Below are positions 43,035-54,482 of a stretch of 64,000 nt of DNA, piece after piece. The notes under the pieces are model-generated. The model did no database searches. It worked only from the letters and a program-made list of their open reading frames with translations, and was not told the DNA's origin. This stretch comes from Serendipita indica DSM 11827. Its lineage: Eukaryota > Basidiomycota > Agaricomycetes > Sebacinales > Serendipitaceae. The translations under genes and the position numbers were made by a program. The stretch lies in the NCBI GenBank assembly GCA_910890315.1, contig CAJVGD010000042.1:124001-188000 (forward strand). Direction: 5' to 3'. Each line of letters starts with the position of its first letter. Position 1 is the stretch's first letter.

Positions 43035-46000
43035 ATGGGCCAATCTCTCTCTGTTCTCAGCCCATGGAGCGATGCAGCGTCGGCCCCAGAGCCCGAATCA
43101 AAGCTAATCCGTCTCGGATTCCGAGAAATGGCCCCTGGAATGGATCCTGTTGTCGAGTAAGTTACTCTGCTGCTACAACGTGTTCACTGCTGAGCGCATC
43201 TCTGTAGTATTGTCGCGATCCATGGCCTGCAGGGACACAGAGACAAGACATGGACGTCGGATAATGGGGTCTGTTGGCTGCGTGACCTCTTACCCTCCGA
43301 CTTTCCCAACGCCCGAATCCTAAGCTATGGGTATGATGCCGACACCTATAGTCGGGAATGTGTATCTACTCAGACAATCGGTCGACATGCCGAAGGGTTT
43401 ATCAATGCGCTCTCAAGGAGACGGAAAGCCTGTCCTCGGGTAGGTTCTGCCTCTGCTATTTGAACTCTATCTGATTAAAAACTAGCGTCCCATTATTTTC
43501 ATCGCACACGATATAGGAGGTATCATTCTCAAACGGGTTCGTAACGCTAAACTCTCAAGACCGTCTCTGACATCGCACGCTTGTAGGCGCTTGTTATCTG
43601 TCATAATCAAAGCCTGAAATCAAAATGTCACCTCCGGGATATTCTAGTATCCACGTGTGCAGTTCTGTTTTTTGGGACTCCACACTTTGGCGTCGAAAGC
43701 ACTACCGCCCTCGAGGAACTCAATTCCGAGTTGCCGCTTTACATGAAAACGACAAACGCTATTCTCAAAGATCTTCGATCCCATTCGACAGAGCTCGAGA
43801 CCATACAGAAGGACTGGCTCGCTGCGAGCGAAAGGATAAACAGCATATTCTTCTGCGAAGATTATACGGTATCCAGTGTCGAAAATGGAGGGGTGCTTGT
43901 GAGTTTATTCCTACTCGAGGATCATTTATTGACACAACGACAGAACGTCCCGCATCCTCTGGCTGTGATCCCCGGTGACCGCAGCGCAACGACAATTCCT
44001 CTTCCTGCGGACCACTGTAATCTGGTTCGATTCTCATCCAGAGAGGACGAAAACTATCAAACAGTCCACTTTTATCTCGAAGACTACGTCGACAATGCGC
44101 AGGAGACGATACGCGAGAATTGGGAAAGAGAAGATGATTGTCGCAGTTGGTAGTCATCCAATTGTCTCTACTTGGCTGATGAGAATGCAGATGCAGCAAA
44201 GGGAGAACCTACCCCCGAAAGGTTCATGCAGCAGTCCAAGGCGATCCTTAACAACTGTAAGCCCGAGGACCGCTCATGGATTTGCTTACTAATTGCTTCC
44301 AGTCGACAAATCTACCATATTACAACTTCCATCGGTCGCATTCGCTCCATCCTCAGTCCACAAAGCCTGTCTACCAGGAACGCGCCAGGCTGTTCTTGAG
44401 ACGATCTCAGATTGGGCAGAGAACGACACACCGAATAAACCAATATTCTGGCTATGCGACATTGCAGGTGCCGGAAAATCTACTGTCGCAATGACTGCAA
44501 TGGAGTCATGGGAGAAGAAGGGAGTCCTAGGTGGCCGATTCTTCTTCTCCATGTCGAGTAACGACGCATCTACCACCGAGAAACTGTGCTCGACCATTGC
44601 AAGAGACCTTGTTCAATACATCCCCGAGCTCGCACCGCACGTTTCTCAGGCCGTCACGCAAAATCCCTCTATCATGCGAGGATCCCTTGACGAGCAGTTT
44701 CAAACACTTGTCACTGGTCCGCTCCAACACCGACAAGAACGCGTGATTCTAGTCATTGACGCAGTAGACGAATGTACGTCTGCATCACAGCGCAAAAAAC
44801 TCCTCGAGACTCTGTCCACGGCCGTCCAAGGATGCAAGAATCTCAGGATATTCATGACTAGTCGTCCAGACCCAGTCATCGAAACCGTTCTGGGATCGCT
44901 CTCGATCAAATCAAAGTTGGAGGACCGTCTTCACAGCGTCCGTCATCGCGATAATATCGATGACATCGCGATCTATGTGGGCCAAACACTGGATGGTGTT
45001 CTATCAAAGGACAAGATACAACGACTGGTTGAAAAAGCCAACGGGCTATTCATTTGGGCGAGCACTGCTTGCCGAATGCTCACAGATGAAGCCACTCTCA
45101 ACTCCCCCGACAGTCTATATGACCGCTTGATCTCTCTGGATCAACGTGGAGCTATAGACAAGGTATATGACCTGATCTTCGAGCGAATAGATGAGGAATC
45201 TCATCCAGTGTTGTGTCAAATGCTCGCTTTACTTCTCGTAGCATTCGAGCCACTCACGATCGACGACATGGAGGACCTGATAAAGCATCTACGAGTCCCT
45301 GGAACCGTCAAGGGCTTGCTCAACAACTTGGGAAGCGTACTCAGTACAGAGCCAAGTACAAATTTGATCCAATTTCGTCATCTTACCCTCGTCGAGTATC
45401 TTCAACGGTGCTCTGGTTCCCCAGCCGGCGGAAGCCATAGGAGAATCTATCTTGACGTCATCAATGCGCATGGTCAAGTTGCTTCGTGGTGTCTTCAACA
45501 CCTCAAGTCGCGGACCGATGGTCTCAAGTTCAACATATGTCAACTCGAGTCATCTTTCTACCTCAACAAGCAGATCCCGGATCTTGATGAGAAACTATCC
45601 AAATTTATTCCAAGAAGACTTCGATATGCCAGCTCGCATTGGTTGTTCCATGTGTCGGGAATGGACGACAAGAAGCCGTGCCCACTCGAGAACGATGTTG
45701 GGTACATTCTTCGAAGTCCACAGGTGCTATATTGGATGGAGGTTCTCAGCTTCATGAGAAGCGTGCCACGAGCCATCGACGGTCTGCGCGTGCTCTCAGA
45801 TAACATGGCAGTGAGTATTCTAGCCTACGGGTACCAGCCGCTGAGATGGCATTTAGCTCGGAGAAAAGATAAGATGGCGGATCAATGATACCCTGAGGTG
45901 TTTGATAGCGTTTTTGGTGCCAATTCAGGACAGCGCTCCACATATTTACATCTCAGCGCTTCCGTTTACGCCTACAGAGTCTATTCTACGGATTGAAGGT

Positions 46001-49000
46001 CTAAGGGAGCATAGTGAGACGTTGAGGGTGACTGAAGGCCACGAGGAGGTGTATCCTGGGTTCCCTGCCAGTTTGCGAGGCCACAGTAACTCGGTCACCA
46101 CCGTCGCATTCTCGCCAGACGGCTCACGAATCATCTCTGGCTCGGACGACGAGACAATTCGACTTTGGGACGCAAAGACTGGTGGGCCAGTAGGAGAGCC
46201 GCTCCGAGGCCACAGCGACTCGGTCCGGGCCGTCGCATTCTCGCCAGACGGCTCACGAATCGTCTCTGGCTCTTGGGACGAGACAATTCGACTTTGGGAC
46301 GCAAAGACTGGTGAGCCGGTAGGAGACCCACTCCGAGGCCACAGCGACTCGGTCTTGGCCGTCGCATTCTCGCCAGACGGCTCACGAATCGTCTCTGGCT
46401 CTTTGGGACCAGACAATTCGACTTTGGGACGCAAAGACTGGTGAGCCGGTAGGAGACCCACTCCGAGGCCACAGCACTCGGTCACCGCCGTCGCATTCTC
46501 GCCAGACGGCTCACGAATCGTCTCTGGCTCTGACGACCAGACAATTCGACTTTGGGACGCAAAGACTGGTGAGCCGGTAGGAGACCCACTCCGAGGCCAC
46601 AGCAGACTCGGTCACCGCCGTCGCATTCTCGCCAGACGGCTCACGAATCGTCTCTGGCTCTTGGGACCAGACAATTCGACTTTGGGACGCAAAGACTGGT
46701 GAGCCGGTAGGAGACCCACTCCGAGGCCACAGCAGCTCGGTCACCGCCGTCGCATTCTCGCCAGACGGCTCACGAATCGTCTCTGGCTCTGACGACCAGA
46801 CAATTCGACTTTGGGACGCAAAGACTGGTGAGCCGGTAGGAGACCCACTCCGGGGCCACAGCAACTCGGTCACCGCCGTCGCATTCTCGCCAGACGGCTC
46901 ACGAATCGTCTCTGGCTCGAGGGACAGACAATTCGACTTTGGGACGCAAAGACTGGTGAGCCGGTAGGAGACCCACTCCGGGGCCACAGCAACTGGGTCA
47001 ACGCCGTCGCATTCTCGCCAGACGGCTCACGAATCGTCTCTGGCTCGAGGGACGAGACAATTCGACTTTGGGACGCAAAGACTGGTGAGCCGGTAGGAGA
47101 CCCACTCCGGGGCCACAGCGATTCGGTCCAGGCCGTCGCATTCTCGCCAGACGGCTCACGAATCGTCTCTGGCTCGAGGGACGAGACAATTCGACTTTGG
47201 GACGCAAAGACTGGTGAGCCGGTAGGAGACCCACTCCGGGGCCACAGCGACTCGGTCAGCGCCGTCGCATTCTCGCCAGACGGCTCACGAATCGTCTCTG
47301 GCTCTGACGACAAGACAATTCGACTTTGGGACGCAAAGACTGGTGAGCCGGTAGGAGACCCACTCCGTGGCCACAGCGACTCGGTCAGCGCCGTCGCATT
47401 CTCGCCAGACGGCTCACGAATCGTCTCTGGCTCTGACGACCAGACAATTCGACTTTGGGACGCAAAGACTGGTGAGCCGGTAGGAGACCCACTCCGGGGC
47501 CACAGCGACTCGGTCCAGGCCGTCGCATTCTCGCCAGACGGCTCACGAATCGTCTCTGGCTCTTGGGACGAGACAATTCGACTTTGGGACGCAAAGACTG
47601 GTGAGCCGGTAGGAGACCCACTCCGGGACCACAGCGATTCGGTCCAGGCCGTCGCATTCTCGCCAGACGGCTCACGAATCGTCTCTGGCTCGAGGGACGA
47701 GACAATTCGACTTTGGGACGCAAAGACTGGTGAGCCGGTAGGAGACCCACTCCGGGGCCACAGCGGCTGGGTCCGGGCCGTCGCATTCTCGCCAGACGGC
47801 TCACGAATCGTCTCTGGCTCTGACGACCAGACAATTCGACTTTGGGACGCAAAGACTGGTGAGCCGGTAGGAGACCCACTCCGGGGCCACAGCAACTGGG
47901 TCAACGCCGTCGCATTCTCGCCAGACGGCTCACGAATCGTCTCTGGCTCTGACGACCAGACAATTCGACTTTGGGACGCAAAGACTGGTGAGCCGGTAGG
48001 AGACCCACTCCGGGGCCACAGCGATTCGGTCCAGGCCGTCGCATTCTCGCCAGACGGCTCACGAATCGTCTCTGGCTCGAGGGACCAGACAATTCGACTT
48101 TGGGACGCAAAGACTGGTGAGCCGGTAGGAGACCCACTCCGGGGCCACAGCGATTCGGTCCAGGCCGTCGCATTCTCGCCAGACGGCTCACGAATCGTCT
48201 CTGGCTCTTGGGACGAGACAATTCGACTTTGGGACGCAAAGACTGGTGAGCCGGTAGGAGACCCACTCCGGGGCCACAGCGATTCGGTCCAGGCCGTCGC
48301 ATTCTCGCCAGACGGCTCACGAATCGTCTCTGGCTCTTGGGACGAGACAATTCGACTTTGGGACGCAAAGACTGGTGAGCCGGTAGGAGACCCACTCCGC
48401 GGCCACAGCGATTCGGTCCAGGCCGTCGCATTCTCGCCAGACGGCTCACGAATCGTCTCTGGCTCTGACGACCAGACAATTCGACTTTGGGACGCAAAGA
48501 CTGGTGAGCCGGTAGGAGACCCACTCCGGGGCCACAGCAACTCGGTCACCGCCGTCGCATTCTCGCCAGACGGCTCACGAATCGTCTCTGGCTCTTGGGA
48601 CCAGACAATTCGACTTTGGGACGCAAAGACTGGTGAGCCGGTAGGAGACGCACTCCGGGGCCACAGCAACTTGGTCACCGCCGTCGCATTCTCGCCAGAC
48701 GGCTCACGAATCGTCTCTGGCTCTTGGGACGAGACAATTCGACTTTGGGACGCAAAGACTGGTGAGCCGGTAGGAGACGCACTCCGGGGCCACAGCAACT
48801 GGGTCAAGCGCCGTCGCATTCTCGACAGACGGCTCACGAATCGTCTCTGGCTCTTACGACCAGACAATTCGACTTTGGGACGCAAAGAGTGGTGAACCGG
48901 TAGGAGACCCACTCCGAGGCCACAGCGACTTGGTCACCGCTGTCGCAATCTCTCAAGGCGGCTCTCAATTAGTCTCTGGTTCTCAAGACAACACCATTCG

Positions 49001-49517
49001 CCTTTGGGATACGGATATTGTTCTGCCGTCGAAGCATTTATTCCAACATCGTGTCGATCAGGACAATGCTACGGCGTCTTTGCCGGAGAATTTAGCAATC
49101 ATATCTGGCTCAACGACTGACATGGGTCCAGTCTCTCCAGAAGCATTTGGTCGGTATAGTCTATGCATGCTGCCGATTTCAATCAACTCACGCGTATCCC
49201 TAGGTGGTGCAGACAGCCGCTCTCAAGAGACAGAGGGAACTCCCCGACCCTCGGATATCCCCCAGGAAATGGACGGGATTCCTTTAAGCACTCTTATTCC
49301 TGGCTTCAAACAGTGCTCACTTTTGCACGATGGCTGGGTTCAATCTTCTGGTAGATTTCTCTTCTGGGTGCCACCAAACAATCGACATGGACTACAATAT
49401 CCACAATCCCTTCTGACCATGCCGAAGACGAGTCCTCTTCGTGTCACCAAACTCGATTTCAGTCATTTTCAATGTGGTCGCTCTTGGACCAAAGTTCGAA
49501 AAACTACCACCCGGTGA
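43035..49517 (+). CDS. Fungal NLR: alpha/beta-hydrolase-NACHT-WD40
   Basis: A STAND receptor of the kind linked to fungal allorecognition and defence. Start at 43035: [19 protein letters not shown]-terminal hydrolase-like domain in several exons: [15 protein letters not shown], then [16 protein letters not shown], where the usual nucleophile Ser of HSxGG is Asp, then [15 protein letters not shown]: Walker [16 protein letters not shown] (about 44455), Walker [12 protein letters not shown], and [10 protein letters not shown]. An intron 45811-45856 joins DNMA to [20 protein letters not shown] and [12 protein letters not shown]. From 46073 come 23 WD40 units of 43 residues, then a tail with [20 protein letters not shown] and [14 protein letters not shown], typical of agaricomycete NLRs. 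Five single-base spacing changes in the repeats (net +1) interrupt the frame as written; this is either assembly error in the repeats or a decaying allele. Confidence 0.82.
46073..49040 (+). repeat. 23-unit 129-bp tandem array encoding WD40 repeats
   Basis: Units recur every 129 bp; the anchor CCACAG is at 46081, 46210, 46339, 46469, 46597, 46727, 46856, 46984, then every 129 bp to 48790, and 48920. Each encodes a 43-residue WD40 unit: [20 protein letters not shown] then [17 protein letters not shown]. Variation is concentrated at five codons: after HS (N, D, S, G), the next (S, W, L), before AVAF (T, Q, N, S, R, L), after VSGS (D, W, R, Y) and before TIRLWD (E, Q, K). Elsewhere the units are almost identical in DNA. 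First and last units are the most divergent, as expected of homogenised arrays. Confidence 0.95.
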
Positions 49518-49763
49518 ATTATTGTGATCACCTCTGTATATTCTATTTGATCTGGGCGATAATATAGTTATCTGACGTGGTACAGAGTAGCGGAGGACTG
49601 AGCCTGCTGTAGATGTAGAGATGTATGCCCCTTATGCGCGTTCTGAATCCTCGCCATGATATCTGCATAGTGCAGCGGTCGACTTGGAGTCAGCCACCTG
49701 TATTATAATCCCTAGGGGTCTCCTCAGATCTTATACTGTTCATCTACGCTGTCAGATAACGGA

Positions 49764-50321
49764 ATGCCAGCAGCGAGTACGAGCGTGAATGACCTGTCGA
49801 CGTCAGGAGTATCCGTCTTGAGCCTGTCCCAGGTGATTGATTCACTGGAAAATGTGGTGGAAAATGCAAAGATCAGTGGAGATCTCAAATCGTACGAGAG
49901 TTTTGTTGAAGACGCCGTCGATGCGGGTATAAAAGTGAGTCTTATGACCTTCCCTACCCTCGTATTGACCTCTTTGTCTTACTCGTTCGGCTGGTGGTTC
50001 TTATGTTCTGAACCGCACCACTTCAATGGCTACTCATAGTATCAAATCCGTCTATGCCCCGCGCTCGCCCCAATGCACAAAGAACGCGCACCGACTCCCA
50101 ATATCGCGCCAGATGCGTCAAATATTACGGCTGCCGTTCAAACGACCACGCAGACTGATCCGTTCTTGCCGCACTTCAACTCACTGCGCGTTGGTGAACT
50201 ACGAGATGGAGTCGAAGAGGATAGCAGCGAGGGATACAATGTTCTGCTGAACAAGTTTGGGCTCATCAAAGGTCACTTTTTACTCGTTACCAAAGGTGCA
50301 TCGATTGCGGTTTACGTATAG
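49764..50321 (+). pseudogene. 5' fragment of an APA1/2-type Ap4A phosphorylase
   Basis: Only the first part of a diadenosine tetraphosphate phosphorylase / ATP adenylyltransferase gene is present. ATG at 49764 gives MPAASTSVNDLSTSG. After VEDAVDAGIK an intron (about 49935-50038) leads to YQIRLCPALAPMHKERAPTP, then DPFLPHFNSLRVGELRDG and YNVLLNKFGLIKGHFLLVTK, a family hallmark. What follows is a presumed intron donor (GTGCAT) that reads through to a stop after about eight codons. Family members are around 300-350 residues and carry the HIT-like catalytic His motif in the missing part, so this fragment cannot be active. Decayed F-box sequence begins about 200 bp later, suggesting a rearrangement joined them. 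Confidence 0.75.
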
Positions 50322-50509
50322 CGACTGTTGTGATTGATAAATGGCATGGGGATAGAATAGGAATCGGAGGCATGTCCACTCGCCCCGTCTCAACTCGTAC
50401 AGCCGTACTTGCTCCTCCTGGCTGCACATACTCGCAATCGGCCCTTTCTCGCCTTTTTCAATTGTGGGATATTGAGCGGTGCGAGTCAGCCGCATAAACA
50501 TATCCAGTT

Positions 50510-51475
50510 CTTCCCTATGTGCCATTTTTCAAACGCCCACATTTCGCTGTTCAAATTGCTCATCTCTACGACTTTTGATAACCTAGAGTCATTCATATGC
50601 AAAAATCACGCAATGTCGGGCCACGTCATGTTGTTACTGGTCAATGCACATCTTCCGCCACTCTCCGCAAGTAGGCTCCGACATTTCAAATGTGATATGC
50701 TCATACAAAAGGAGCTTCTCGGAGACGGTATATCTCACCTCATCAAGCATGCAACGTGATTCCGAACCGACAATCTTACACCCTTTGGCGAGGAGTTCTT
50801 GCCACCGAGTGTCTCGCATCTCGTCGCACACTCACCATTGACCTTTTGCATCCCCCATGTGCGCCACTTTCAAACGGCTACAGCTATCAATTTGAATTCG
50901 GCGTTTCTGCCGATGCTCGTCGCGCTTGAAATTGCGCTTCATGCTCCAGAATCACTACCGCAACCGGCCCAATTTCCAACGTTACGAGAGCTGGTGATAT
51001 CTACTTCCGATTTTAAAATTCTGGAGATAATACACGCGCCAAATCTCGAAATCCTGACTCTTGCAACTAATACATTCTTCCGAGTTAACTCGTATCGTAC
51101 CCAACAAAGCCTTGGAAAAGCTTTCGCCAAAGGTAGTGGGCTAACACTAGCGCCTACACGGCTCAATATTCCAGAGGCCTTTCGTCCTCCGCGTAGTGGT
51201 CCGGAGGCTAGCCGGCCTGACATTTATCAAGATGACTACAGACCACTTGGAGGCGGTCATTTTACTAAACACCGTATTCATCCAGGAGCACCCAGAGGAT
51301 GGGATCGCATGTCCAAGACTTGAATCTCTCCACCTCGACCTCCGCCTCAAAATGCAGCAGAAGCCCTTGGTAGGCTTAGTACGTAGACTCTACGAAGCCC
51401 GTAAAGGAATGCCCCTGAAGATGGTCTCGTTCTCGAGGGGTGCGAGTCGGTGCACTATGAAACGCACCAGTTAGC
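50510..51475 (+). pseudogene. Decayed F-box gene copy, 5' end missing
   Basis: Three overlapping open segments together correspond to the middle and C-terminal parts of the F-box gene at 33787-35328. Shared stretches include FDNLESF, LVNAHLPPL, FGEEFLPPSVSHLV, FPTLRELVIS, LEIIHAPNLEILTL and, near the end, CPRLESLHLDLRL. The N-terminal F-box is absent. There is an in-frame TGA at about 50757, where the relative has Trp/Phe-type residues, and a frame change near 51190. It is therefore a truncated host-gene pseudogene. It follows the APA1/2 fragment directly. Confidence 0.75.
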
Positions 51476-51827
51476 AGTACTCGTAGGGACCAATACGCAG
51501 CGATGGGGAAGACTAGGAGCGCTATGAGGAAGACGAGACATTGTAGCTCAATAATATAAGCTGCTCGCCATACTGCAATATTGGCCAAATTTGATAGTGG
51601 GGTACGGCATTTGGATGGCCAACTAGATAAATACCAATACTCTATATTATGTGCGTGTCAAGAGCAGAGTGGAGCGAAGAGTCCTCAGGAATGCCCAGCA
51701 TACAATTTCGCTCTGGTTCTAGACGAGAGGGGACTGTTCAACTTGGAGATGAAGATGGGTATCGACTTCTTTAATTGAACATAGTATTACATTCCAATTC
51801 AATTTGATTCTTCGCCTCTTCCCAGAC
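51476..51827. other. Gap between F-box pseudogene and trehalase
   Basis: About 350 bp; nothing supported apart from the expected trehalase 3' untranslated region. Confidence 0.35.
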
Positions 51828-54482
51828 TCAGAGGACCAGTCCAACGAGCACCAATACGAGGGGCGCCACAGCACTCAGGCGCATTCTCATCGCGGCATTA
51901 TTCTCCGCCGCATTCTGGCCCGTACTCGCCGCCGTAATAGCAGGACACGTCGGACGCACGAGTACATCCTTGTACTTTTCGACCACCCAAAGCAACACAC
52001 CATTTGTCCATCCAAACCCAGCCTGAACCGCATACTCGCCTCCGCGACCCGCACTATCCACATCGAGTGCCGAAAACTTTTCAAACAAGTGTCCGTCTTG
52101 GTCCTCTGAATGCGTGAGTGCGAGCGTCGAGTTGGGGAGACGTGGGAGAAGACCGTTGGGGAGCGATCCGCCCGTCGCGTACCACGAGCAGAATACGCTC
52201 GTCACGTATCGATTTGCGATTTCACGTTTTAGTGTTTCTGCCCACCCTTCGCTGTCGGTCGCCGTCCTGTTGCCGCCATTGAACACGGTCCCGTTCAATG
52301 CGTTGATATCTTGCGAAAGACCGACGGTGTTATTGCCTTCGAGTAGCTGGAGAGGCAGTTTGTCGACAGAGGGTAGACCCAGGTGGTTGGACGGCAAGAG
52401 GGTGTACGAGTCGAGAGAGGTATTGTAAAGGCCAGGCAACGTTGCAGACGAGACGTTCTTTGGCACGTTCGAGAGAGCTTCGAGCGCAAAGAAGATGTGT
52501 GGTGGCCAGGCGTTGGGGAAATCTATGCATACCCGAGTTAGTACACGTCGAGAAGGGTAAGAGTAGAGGGGCGCACCCCACTGCAATCCAGACTCGATAA
52601 AGGTAGCCGGAATAGTCCCATTGTACTTGCGCATAATCAAGTTCAAAGAGCTAAACGCTCCAATCGCCTTTTGTTCATCTCTCTGAACCTCGTTGGGCAC
52701 GATACCCGCCCAAAGAGGATAGAAGTGCGCCGCAGTCCACTGCGTATTACGCGTACTGGACGTGAGGTTATAGTCGTAGAACCCAAGCCGATCCTTGTCC
52801 CAGTTGAGATCCAAGATAGCTGCCTTGAGCGCCGCAGCCTTTGAACGATGTTCCTCTGCAGAATCCGACGGGGCCCTCTTGATTCCACGCGGACCCTCTT
52901 CGAATTTGACCCACCACCACCCTGGGACATGTCGTAAAGATTCGCAAGATCAATATGAGCCTTGTAGATCAACGCGTTCAAGTCAACTGCACTCGTCCCG
53001 CGTACGTTTAGCGTCCTGAGGAGTGCGTTTTGATTCGTCGTGTCGGCTTCGTTGGCATAAGGTTCGCGAGTCCAGCGCGTAGAGTAATCCCATCCAGTCT
53101 CAGCTCCCGACGCGAGTTCGGCGTACAAGGCAGCCTTTTGCGTGTCGTTATAGGGCGTGGAGAGCGGTGCGTCGGGTGTACCGTTGGCAGTTTCGTAGTC
53201 TTCGAGGTAGGACTCTGGTCGTGGAGCAGAGTTTGTGACCGAGTAGTGGTAAACGGTGCGGGTCTAAAGCGAACTCGTTAGAGCGAATGGAACAACAGAG
53301 ATCAGACTTGCCTGGTTCGTAAAGGGACTCTTGACGTTGACAGATCGGTTGTCCGACCACCACTTGAGTTCTTTCTATCCGTTTGTCAGCATCGAATACT
53401 CTCTCATGACTCAACCCACCTCGATAAGTGGTAGAGCTCTTGCGAGGGTTGCCGCATCCTTTGTCGCATTATAATAACTGAGGACCATGCCGGCGAATAC
53501 GGGTGGTTGGGAGCGGTTTAAATAATAGATACGACCTCCGTTGGGAATAAAACCAAATTGTTCGAGTTCGTCCATAAAGTTCTGAAGTGTCGAGTTGGCA
53601 ACAGAGTAGAGTTCGCTGACGAGGAGCCCGTCGAGGATGAATTTACTGTCCCAATAATCTATCAAAAGAGTCAGAGGAGTCAAATTCGAGATGAGGAAAG
53701 ACATACACTGCTCTCTGAACCGACCACCAGGGACGACAAACGTATGGTTGAGCGGGATCAAACTGCTCTCACAGCGGCCACCTGTGCACACTTTTGACTC
53801 GTCCGTGTCGCGAATCAAGAGATTCCAAATCTTGTGAACTGCCAATGCGAAACCGCCGACGACTTCATCCCGTACGCCTCGCAGTCCAGCAGGATTCGTC
53901 GGAAAGTTGTTCAAGGGCGTCGCTTGGAGTTCGAGACCTTCACCGTCGAAATTACTGTTCAGAAAATCGACAATTTCGCCATAGGTAACGTTTTCGCCCG
54001 AAGCAGACGAGGCCGAGGTGATGTTGGAAAAGGCGGTCAAGACCTTTTGGGTGGTGCCATTGGTTGGTTTGTCGACAATCGTCTTGGAGTCTGCATATGG
54101 TTGGGCAATGTTGATCGTTTGCAGAATCTACGCAGGCATAATCGTTAGTGTCTATTACACAGTTGCTGCGGCTGGTTTGACGCACTCTACCCGCACAGAA
54201 GATTTCGCTGGGACACCATGCTTGGTCAGGAGGAAGTACAGCTTGGGATGGGAGCGGCTGGTCGAGACTGCCGGTCACAGAGGGCGTGGCCGTCGAGACG
54301 GTCGTGTCCGAGTTTGAAGTCGGGGGTGGTGCATTTGTCGCGCTGCTTTCGACTCCAGTACTCGATGTTCGTGTTGAACTTGTCGAGGTTGTGGGCGTCG
54401 AGAGTGAACCACTGGTCGTGGACACTTGTGCATAGGCAGCATACGCCGCACACAGGACAGTCGACAACACCAGGCGCACCAT
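51828..54482 (-). CDS. Secreted GH37 trehalase, probably GPI-anchored
   Basis: Trehalase splits trehalose into two glucoses. The start at 54482 gives a signal peptide MVRLVLSTVLCAAYAAYA, then a Ser/Thr-rich linker of about 60 residues. Catalytic-domain landmarks follow: the first GH37 signature PGGRFREQ joined across an intron to WDSKFILDGLLVSE; NGGRIYYLNRSQPPVF; YHYSVTNSAPRPESYLEDY; DLNALIYKAHIDLANLYD; ILDLNWDKDRLGFYDYN; QWDFPNAWPPH (the second signature, spliced); and GGEYAVQAGFGWTNGVLLW. It ends in MRLSAVAPLVLVLVGLVL, a likely GPI-anchor signal, so the enzyme should sit on the cell surface. About six exons. Near 52890-52930 the frame changes between DLANLYD and EEHRSKAAALKAAILDLNWD without a normal-sized intron: a tiny intron or a one-base error are both possible. 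Confidence 0.88.

Noticed and set aside
46998-48524. Arg-rich minus-strand open frames in the same array
   Set aside because: Further antisense shadows of the repeats in the third frame; same reason.
46870-48912. A 680-codon open frame on the minus strand across the WD40 array
   Set aside because: It is the antisense shadow of the 129-bp repeats: because the unit is a multiple of three and lacks a stop in that frame, every unit extends it. Its repeating product matches no family, while the + strand encodes proper WD40 units.
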